NCBI GenBank assembly: GCA_013812385.1
Contig: JACCTM010000135.1
Location: 1-6,539 of the forward strand
Source: Geodermatophilaceae bacterium
Lineage (GTDB): Bacteria; Actinomycetota; Actinomycetes; Mycobacteriales; Geodermatophilaceae
DNA length: 6,539 nucleotides
Reading direction: 5' to 3'
In this document: positions 1 to 4,342 of the stretch, one piece after another
Layout of the letters: each line of letters opens with the position of its first letter
How positions within the stretch are numbered: the stretch's first letter is position 1
Notes under the pieces: model-generated
Told to the model about the DNA's origin: nothing
What the model saw: the letters and a program-made list of their open reading frames with translations, nothing else
Database searches by the model: none
Program-made: the position numbers and the translations under genes

Positions 1-1
1 C

Positions 2-664
2 CTAGTCGTGAGTACGTCGACAGACGTGGTCGGCGGCTGGAACTGGTTCTCCGACACCGAGGTCCACTGGCGCCCACAGGTCTATTGGCCGGCCGGCACC
101 GAGGTAGCTCTGAACGCGAACATGTACGGCGTCAACCTCGGAAACGGTGCTTGGGGCCAGCTGGACCGGAGCATCGCCTTCACGATCGGTGCGGCACACG
201 TGTCGGTCGCTGACGCGGCCACGCACACCATGCAGGTCTACGCCGACGGCGCGCTCGTGCAGACGTACCCGGTCAGCATGGGCAGCCCGGAGAACCCGAC
301 TCGTAGTGGGCCGCATGTGGTCATCGACCAGGAGCGCAACAAGATCATGGACTCCACGACGTATGGCCTTGCCTTGGATGCCGGCGGCTATCTGACGGCA
401 GTGGAGTACGCGACCCGGATCTCCAACAATGGCGAGTTCGTCCACGCTGCGCCATGGTCGGTGGCCCAGCAAGGCGTCAGCAATGTCTCCCATGGATGCA
501 TCAACCTGGCCCCCGAACGTGCCGCGTGGTTCTTCGAGTTCTCCCAGATCGGCGATGTGGTGGAGGTCGTCAACGCCGGCCCGATGCTGGGCGCGGTGGA
601 CGGCGACATCTACGACTGGGCCATTCCATGGGAGACGTGGCTACAAGGCAGCGCCTTGGACTAA
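2..664 (+). CDS. L,D-transpeptidase (YkuD family), 3' part only
   Basis: Peptidoglycan cross-linking enzyme acting outside the membrane. Family knowledge: it transfers a tetrapeptide donor to make 3-3 (meso-DAP to meso-DAP) links through a catalytic cysteine. The frame is open to the left edge, so the true start, signal peptide or lipobox, and first domain are missing; the GTG at 8 is probably internal. Counting from that codon, residues 1 to about 55 resemble the end of the Ig-like domain that precedes the catalytic domain in mycobacterial Ldt enzymes (WNWFSDTEVHWRP region). The YkuD domain follows. Its active site is seen as H146 and the SHGCINL motif with H162, G163 and catalytic C164. The 18-residue spacing from H146 to C164 matches the mycobacterial enzymes as I recall them. 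The C-terminal segment (DWAIPWETW) also resembles LdtMt2/LdtB. It ends with TAA, converging on the tRNA gene. I cannot say which Ldt paralogue it is. Confidence 0.93.
   Translation, partial: LVVSTSTDVVGGWNWFSDTEVHWRPQVYWPAGTEVALNANMYGVNLGNGAWGQLDRSIAFTIGAAHVSVADAATHTMQVYADGALVQTYPVSMGSPENPTRSGPHVVIDQERNKIMDSTTYGLALDAGGYLTAVEYATRISNNGEFVHAAPWSVAQQGVSNVSHGCINLAPERAAWFFEFSQIGDVVEVVNAGPMLGAVDGDIYDWAIPWETWLQGSALD
644..658. other. perfect 6-bp hairpin at the end of the transpeptidase gene
   Basis: CAAGGC (644-649) pairs perfectly with GCCTTG (653-658) across a 3-base loop. It lies four codons from the end of the transpeptidase gene and downstream of the 3' end of the opposing tRNA. It has no T-run on either strand, so it is not a classical intrinsic terminator. 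Structures without a U-tract have been proposed as terminators in actinobacteria, so it could limit read-through between the convergent units. It may also be chance pairing in GC-rich coding sequence. Confidence 0.22.
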
Positions 665-697
665 CGGCGCCAGTCCGTCGACACGCACGGAAAGCAG

Positions 698-774
698 TGG
701 GGTGAGTGACGGGACTTGAACCCGCGGCCACCTGGACCACAACCAGGTGCTCTACCAGCTGAGCTACACCCACC
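698..774 (-). tRNA. tRNA-His (anticodon GTG), CCA encoded
   Basis: Read on the minus strand, the sequence folds as a full cloverleaf. The acceptor stem is GTGGGTG with CACTCAC (one G.T pair), the D stem GCTC/GAGC, the anticodon stem CCTGG/CCAGG with loop TTGTGGT, and the T arm GCGGG-TTCAAGT-CCCGT. The anticodon GTG is at 740-738, giving histidine. Two identity marks of tRNA-His are present: an extra encoded G at position -1 (base 774) and a C discriminator (base 701) able to pair with it, the pair read by histidyl-tRNA synthetase. The terminal CCA is encoded at 700-698. It lies 83 bases downstream of orn on the same strand and may be cotranscribed with it or have its own promoter. Confidence 0.97.
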
Positions 775-777
775 ATG

Positions 778-800
778 GCTCTCCGGAAGGCCGGAGGAGC
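778..800 (-). other. hairpin between orn and tRNA-His
   Basis: GCTC (778-781) pairs with GAGC (797-800), and TCCGG (782-786) pairs with CCGGA (791-795), around a 4-base loop with one bulged base (796). This gives nine pairs. It ends three bases before the extra 5' G of the tRNA. On the minus strand no T-run follows, so it is a weak candidate for an orn terminator. It could instead be a structured leader removed by RNase P, or a block to exonucleases protecting the orn 3' end. Confidence 0.4.
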
Positions 801-808
801 AGGTGCAG

Positions 809-814
809 ACGATA
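809..814 (-). promoter_or_regulatory. possible -10 box for tRNA-His
   Basis: TATCGT on the minus strand fits the actinobacterial TANNNT -10 pattern. It would start transcription near base 802, about 28 bases before the tRNA, with the 778-800 hairpin forming most of the leader. No good -35 box is visible 16-18 bases upstream. Such short motifs occur by chance, so confidence is low. Confidence 0.22.
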
Positions 815-857
815 CCTGAGCCGGTCCGTGCGTTCGCGGGTCAGGTCAGCCAAGCAG

Positions 858-1466
858 TCAGGTGAGCGAAGCGGCGATCTGTTGCACCTGGTCTGTCGTA
901 GGTCCCGGCGGGGTCACGAACAGGGTCTGGCGGTAGTAGGCCAACTCCCGGATGGACTCCCGGATGTCGGCCAGTGCCCGATGTGCCAAACCCTTGGCTG
1001 GCTGGCCGAAGTACACGCGGGGGTACCAGCGGCGGGCCAACTCCTTCACCGAGGAGACGTCGATCATCCGGTAGTGCAGGAACGCGTCGAGTTCGGGCAT
1101 GTCCCGGGTGATGAAGCCCCGGTCGGTGCCGATCGAGTTCCCGCACAGCGGCGCCATCCGTGGCTGTGGAGCAAAGGCACGGATGTAGTCCAGCACCTGG
1201 GTCTGCGCCTGCTCGATGGTCACGCTCGAGGCGCGGACCTCATTGGTCAGGCCGGAGCTGGCGTGCATCTCAGCTACCACCGGGAGCATGCCGTCGAGAA
1301 GGTCGTCCGAGGCGTTGATGACCAGGTCGACACCGTCGCCGAGGACGTTCAGATCGCCGTCGGTGACCAGCGCCGCGATCTCGATCATCACATCCTTGGT
1401 CAGATCCAGACCGGTCATCTCACAGTCGACCCACACAAGGGCGCCCGGGACGACCTTGTTCACCAC
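858..1466 (-). CDS. orn: oligoribonuclease (DEDDh 3'-5' exonuclease)
   Basis: Cytoplasmic enzyme that degrades 2-5 nt RNA fragments, including the dinucleotide pGpG, to mononucleotides in the last step of RNA decay and of cyclic-di-GMP turnover (family knowledge). The 202-residue product is full length for the family. All DEDDh metal-binding and catalytic residues are visible: D14 and E16 in the VDCEMTGLD motif, D115 in NSIGTDRGF, and H162 and D167 in HRALADIRE. The segments LHYRMIDVSS and WYPRVYFGQPAKGL are also typical of Orn. The GTG at 1466 is taken as start because it lies seven bases past a TANNNT -10 box and gives only a slightly longer N-terminus than mycobacterial Orn; the next codon, also GTG (1463), is an alternative. 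An AGGG eight bases upstream is a weak possible SD. It is divergent from the HerA-like gene and followed on the same strand by tRNA-His. Confidence 0.97.
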   Translation of the reverse strand: MVNKVVPGALVWVDCEMTGLDLTKDVMIEIAALVTDGDLNVLGDGVDLVINASDDLLDGMLPVVAEMHASSGLTNEVRASSVTIEQAQTQVLDYIRAFAPQPRMAPLCGNSIGTDRGFITRDMPELDAFLHYRMIDVSSVKELARRWYPRVYFGQPAKGLAHRALADIRESIRELAYYRQTLFVTPPGPTTDQVQQIAASLT

Positions 1467-1473
1467 GCTCGGA

Positions 1474-1479
1474 ACCCTA
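1474..1479 (-). promoter_or_regulatory. candidate -10 box of orn (leaderless)
   Basis: TAGGGT on the minus strand, followed by seven bases and then the GTG start of orn. This is the spacing expected if transcription starts at or within a base or two of the start codon, giving a leaderless mRNA, which is common in actinobacteria. No clear -35 box: the 17-bp-spaced position falls on the opposing -10 box at 1497-1502. Confidence 0.45.
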
Positions 1480-1496
1480 CTTGGACACCGGCGGGC

Positions 1497-1502
1497 TAGA
1501 TT
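1497..1502 (+). promoter_or_regulatory. candidate -10 box of the HerA-like ATPase gene (leaderless)
   Basis: TAGATT matches the actinobacterial TANNNT -10 consensus and is followed by eight bases and then ATG at 1511. No SD-like sequence lies in the bases before the ATG, which fits a leaderless mRNA. The 17-bp-spaced -35 position is ACCCTA, which is the opposing orn -10 box and not a TTGACA-like element. Confidence 0.5.
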
Positions 1503-1510
1503 CCGGTCCC

Positions 1511-3079
1511 ATGTCAGAGATCACGCAGCGCATCGCGCAGGGCTATGCCTTCGATGGGCCGGCACTCGAACTGGGCACGGTCGTTCATGACGGCCAGGTC
1601 GATCCACAGGCTCGAGTACGGATCCCGCTGGGGATGCTCAATCGGCATGGCTTGATCGCCGGAGCCACCGGAACCGGCAAGACCAAGACGCTCCAGCTGA
1701 TGGCCGAGCAGCTCTCGGCTGCGGGTGTCGCTGTCTTCGCCCCGGACATCAAGAGCGATCTGTCCGGTCTGCTGACCGCAGGGGAGTCCAACGACAAGAT
1801 CGCCCAACGGGTGACCGACACCGGTGACAGCACGTGGACACCGACGGCGTACCCGACCGAGTTCTTCGCCCTCGGCGGCGTGGGCACGGGTACGCCGCTG
1901 CGGGCGACGGTGACCTCGTTCGGGCCGATTCTGCTGGCGAAGGTATTGGGACTCAACGACACTCAGGAGTCGGCCCTGTCACTGGTCTTCCACTGGGCGG
2001 ACACGAATGGTCTTGCCCTGCTCGACCTTGCCGATCTGCGGGCGGTGATCGGCTACCTGACCTCCGAGGAAGGCAGCAAGCAGCTGAAGGAGCTGGGCGG
2101 TGTCGCCAAGAGCACCGCCGGGGTGATCCTGCGGGAAATCTCCGAGCTGGTCGCCCAAGGTGCCGAGGACTTCTTCGGCGAGCCGGAGCTGGACACCGCT
2201 GACCTGCTGCGCCGCACCGCCGACGGCGACAATCAGGGTCGCGGCATCATCAATCTGCTCGAGCTCGCTGACCTGCAGAACCGGCCCGCGCTGTTCTCCA
2301 CGTTCCTGATGTGGCTGTTGGCCGACCTGTACGAGGAGCTGCCCGAGGTCGGTGACCTGGACCAGCCCAAGCTGGTCTTTTTCCTCGACGAGGCGCACGT
2401 GCTCTTCAACGACGCCTCCCCGGCCTTTTTGGACGCGGTGACTCAGACGGTGCGGCTGGTCCGGTCGAAGGGGATCGGGGTCTTCTTCGTCACCCAGCGC
2501 CCGTCCGACGTCCCCGACGGGGTGCTCGCCCAGCTCGGCAACCGGGTCCAGCATGCGTTGCGTGCATACACCCCGGCCGATGCCGACGCACTACGCAAGA
2601 CCGTCCGTACCTACCCGATCACAGAGGACTACGACCTCGAGCAGGCCCTGACCCAGCTCGGAACCGGGGAGGCCGTGGTCACGGTGCTCTCGGAGCACGG
2701 CGCGCCGACGCCGGTGGCCTGGTGCCGGATGCCCGCCCCCCGTTCGTTGATGGCCCCGGCCCCGACGCAGGCCGTACAAGCCGCGATCACGAACTCGGTC
2801 CTGCACGCCAAGTACGCGCAGGAGGTCGACCGGGAGTCGGCCTATGAGCGGCTCTCGGCCAAGGTGCACGGCACCGCCGAACAGGACGAACAAGATGGGC
2901 CGGATCCCGCTCGTGCGCCGGAGCCCGAGCCGGCTCGGCGCCAGCGGACGCGTGAACCCAAGGCGGAGCCGACGATCGTCGAGCAGATCGTCGCCTCCGG
3001 CGCGTTCAAGTCGTTCCTGCGCTCCGCGGGAAGTGCCATCGGGCGCCGCATGTTCGGCACCGCGAGGCGTCGTCGGTAA
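1511..3079 (+). CDS. HerA-like P-loop ATPase, DUF853 (YjgR) family
   Basis: Predicted cytoplasmic RecA-fold ATPase of the HerA/FtsK superfamily, DUF853 branch. The family's cellular role is not established, and a DNA- or protein-translocating motor is inferred only from the fold. The 522-residue length fits the family. Walker A is GATGTGKT at residues 51-58, preceded by the family signature NRHGLIA. Walker B is LVFFLDEAH with D293 and E294. A HerA-type sensor segment TQRPSDVP starts at T328. The C-terminal tail is charged and proline-rich (about 458-490) and ends in an amphipathic segment with GSAIGRRMFG and a run of arginines, as in other DUF853 proteins. The ATG at 1511 is preferred because homology begins there and a -10 box is well placed; an in-frame TTG at 1481 would overlap the promoter. 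It is divergent from orn and first gene of a probable four-gene + strand operon. Confidence 0.92.
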   Translation: MSEITQRIAQGYAFDGPALELGTVVHDGQVDPQARVRIPLGMLNRHGLIAGATGTGKTKTLQLMAEQLSAAGVAVFAPDIKSDLSGLLTAGESNDKIAQRVTDTGDSTWTPTAYPTEFFALGGVGTGTPLRATVTSFGPILLAKVLGLNDTQESALSLVFHWADTNGLALLDLADLRAVIGYLTSEEGSKQLKELGGVAKSTAGVILREISELVAQGAEDFFGEPELDTADLLRRTADGDNQGRGIINLLELADLQNRPALFSTFLMWLLADLYEELPEVGDLDQPKLVFFLDEAHVLFNDASPAFLDAVTQTVRLVRSKGIGVFFVTQRPSDVPDGVLAQLGNRVQHALRAYTPADADALRKTVRTYPITEDYDLEQALTQLGTGEAVVTVLSEHGAPTPVAWCRMPAPRSLMAPAPTQAVQAAITNSVLHAKYAQEVDRESAYERLSAKVHGTAEQDEQDGPDPARAPEPEPARRQRTREPKAEPTIVEQIVASGAFKSFLRSAGSAIGRRMFGTARRRR

Positions 3080-3121
3080 CGCCGTGGATACCCTGTTGTG
3101 AGGACAGCAACGGCAAACAGC

Positions 3122-3127
3122 AGGGGG
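3122..3127 (+). promoter_or_regulatory. probable ribosome binding site deciding the start of the membrane protein
   Basis: AGGGGG lies six bases before GTG 3134 and three before GTG 3131. It can pair with the CCUCC of 16S rRNA with one G-U wobble. The further upstream in-frame GTG at 3098 has no SD-like sequence. A possible -10 box, TACCCT at 3089-3094, would start transcription near 3101, past GTG 3098, which also favours the later start. Confidence 0.45.
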
Positions 3128-3133
3128 CATGTG

Positions 3134-4342
3134 GTGGTCGAGCGGGCTGGCACGCGTCTGGCCCGGGTAGGGCAGCTGTGCCGGCGCTACTGGATCCCCG
3201 GCGAGCCGGGCCGACCCACCAGCCAGGTCGAACTCCGCTGGATCTACCGCGCCTGGCTGCTGGCTTTTGTCGGTAAGGTCGTCGGCTCCTCCTGGGACGT
3301 GGCGTGGCATTTCAAGTGGCTGCGCGACGATCTCGCACCGCCGCATCTGCTGAACTCAGCCGGGACCGGTCTGGTCATCGCGCTGGTCGTCTTCCACAGC
3401 TACACCGGCTACGGCGTCGACAGGAACGCGCTGCGCTGGATGCAGTGGGGAATCGGACTATTCCTCCTCGCGGTCCCACTCGACCTGCTCAATCATCAGA
3501 TCAACGGCCTGGACATCACCAGTTGGAGCCCGACGCACGCTGTGCTCTATCTCGGCACGGCGGTGATGCTGGTGGGCACTATCCGCGGCTGGTGGCTCTA
3601 CGCGGCGCCAGGCCGGTTGCGCGACGGGGTGCTGTTGGCGCTGTGGGTGTTCTTCTTCGAGAACATTCTGTTCCCCAACCAGCATCAGGAGTACGGCGTC
3701 GTCTCTCTTGGCCTCTTCCAGGACGGCCGGACGAGTGCTGAACCGATCCTGCTGGACTTCGCCCGCGAACAGGGGAACTCGCCGGCTGAGTTCATGCTGC
3801 CGGTTCCGCCGTGGGTGCATCCGTCCTGGCTGATCTGTGCGGGCCTGCTCACGTTGGTGATCGCGCGAAAGGTCACCGGGCTGCGCTTCACCGCGACCTT
3901 GGTCACGGCCGGATATCTGCTCTACCGCTTCATGACCATGGGTCTGCTCTGGGCAGGCGATTTTCCGACTTCAGCCGTACCGGTGTTGGCGCTGGCCGGT
4001 GCGGTGGCCGTCGACCTGGCCATCACCTACCGGGTTCCTGCGCTGCTGGCCGGGCTTGCGGTCTCGGCGACCACCTATGGCGCCGCCCGGGTCCAGGACG
4101 TGGCATGGGTGCTCCCGCCCTGGTCGTGGTGGTCCGCGGTTGCGGTGTCCATCGCGTTCGCACTGTTGTGGTGGGGCGTGGACCGTCTCGAGTCCAGCGG
4201 CTGGCTGCGGCACTGGAGGCGGCCGATCGAGCCGGGTGACAATCGCGTGTCGGCCGATCCTGCGGGGGGACCTTTCCCGCAGGACATGACTTACCCCGCC
4301 CAAGGAGCGGGTGGACTTACGTCCGGCCGCTCGGCCATCTAG
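3134..4342 (+). CDS. polytopic membrane protein of unknown function, histidine-rich
   Basis: I do not recognise a named family. The 402-residue product (414 if GTG 3098 is used) has a basic cytoplasmic N-terminus and about nine or ten hydrophobic helices, roughly at residues 36-52, 72-92, 102-118, 133-150, 164-182, 230-247, 253-275, 280-297, 302-316 and 330-348, then a hydrophilic tail. Histidines sit at helix edges: H59 in SSWDVAWHF, H71 in APPH, H88, H121, H135 in SPTH, H184 and H229. The pattern P-x-H-x5-G-T occurs twice, at 69-78 and 133-142, each at the start of a helix, suggesting an internal duplication and possibly metal or heme binding (inference). GTG 3134 was chosen for its AGGGGG SD; GTG 3131 is nearly equal. 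The gene begins 54 bases after the ATPase gene and overlaps the next gene by 32 bases. From memory it may correspond to the membrane gene Rv2508c near mycobacterial orn; this needs a search. Confidence 0.8.
   Translation: MVERAGTRLARVGQLCRRYWIPGEPGRPTSQVELRWIYRAWLLAFVGKVVGSSWDVAWHFKWLRDDLAPPHLLNSAGTGLVIALVVFHSYTGYGVDRNALRWMQWGIGLFLLAVPLDLLNHQINGLDITSWSPTHAVLYLGTAVMLVGTIRGWWLYAAPGRLRDGVLLALWVFFFENILFPNQHQEYGVVSLGLFQDGRTSAEPILLDFAREQGNSPAEFMLPVPPWVHPSWLICAGLLTLVIARKVTGLRFTATLVTAGYLLYRFMTMGLLWAGDFPTSAVPVLALAGAVAVDLAITYRVPALLAGLAVSATTYGAARVQDVAWVLPPWSWWSAVAVSIAFALLWWGVDRLESSGWLRHWRRPIEPGDNRVSADPAGGPFPQDMTYPAQGAGGLTSGRSAI
4258..4284 (+). other. 9-bp perfect inverted repeat inside the end of the membrane-protein gene
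   Basis: TCCTGCGGG (4258-4266) pairs perfectly with CCCGCAGGA (4276-4284) around a 9-base loop. It lies in the coding tail of the membrane protein, 17 bases before the SD of the next gene. No T-run follows, so it is not a standard terminator. It could pause transcription or translation, or mark an RNA-processing point in the operon. The encoded tail here is hydrophilic and probably weakly constrained. Confidence 0.45.
4295..4311 (+). promoter_or_regulatory. SD-masking hairpin at the start of the NERD-like gene
   Basis: CCCGC (4295-4299) can pair with GCGGG (4307-4311). The loop carries most of the SD AAGGAG (4302-4307), and the first base of the GTG start at 4311 is in the stem. The SD is only three bases from that GTG. 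Ribosomes translating the upstream gene, which ends at 4342, would open this hairpin, so translational coupling is likely (inference). Confidence 0.4.

Noticed and set aside
2..493. Minus-strand open frame at the left edge
   Set aside because: Antisense to the L,D-transpeptidase, whose active-site motif is clear.
698..774. tRNA gene as an integration site for a mobile element
   Set aside because: No integrase gene and no duplicated tRNA 3' end were seen in the window; flanking genes look like core genes.
747..1499. 250-codon plus-strand open frame across orn
   Set aside because: It starts inside the tRNA and runs antisense to orn, whose catalytic residues are intact on the other strand. No recognisable motif.
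1481..1510. Ten-codon N-terminal extension of the ATPase from TTG 1481
   Set aside because: It has no SD, would be encoded within the promoter region, and the family-like sequence begins at ATG 1511.
1979..2554. Minus-strand open frame within the ATPase gene
   Set aside because: Shadow frame typical of high-GC coding DNA; Walker A and B are on the plus strand.
2591..3346. Minus-strand open frame spanning the ATPase/membrane-protein junction
   Set aside because: Arg/Gly/Pro-rich composition without motifs, and antisense to two well-supported genes.
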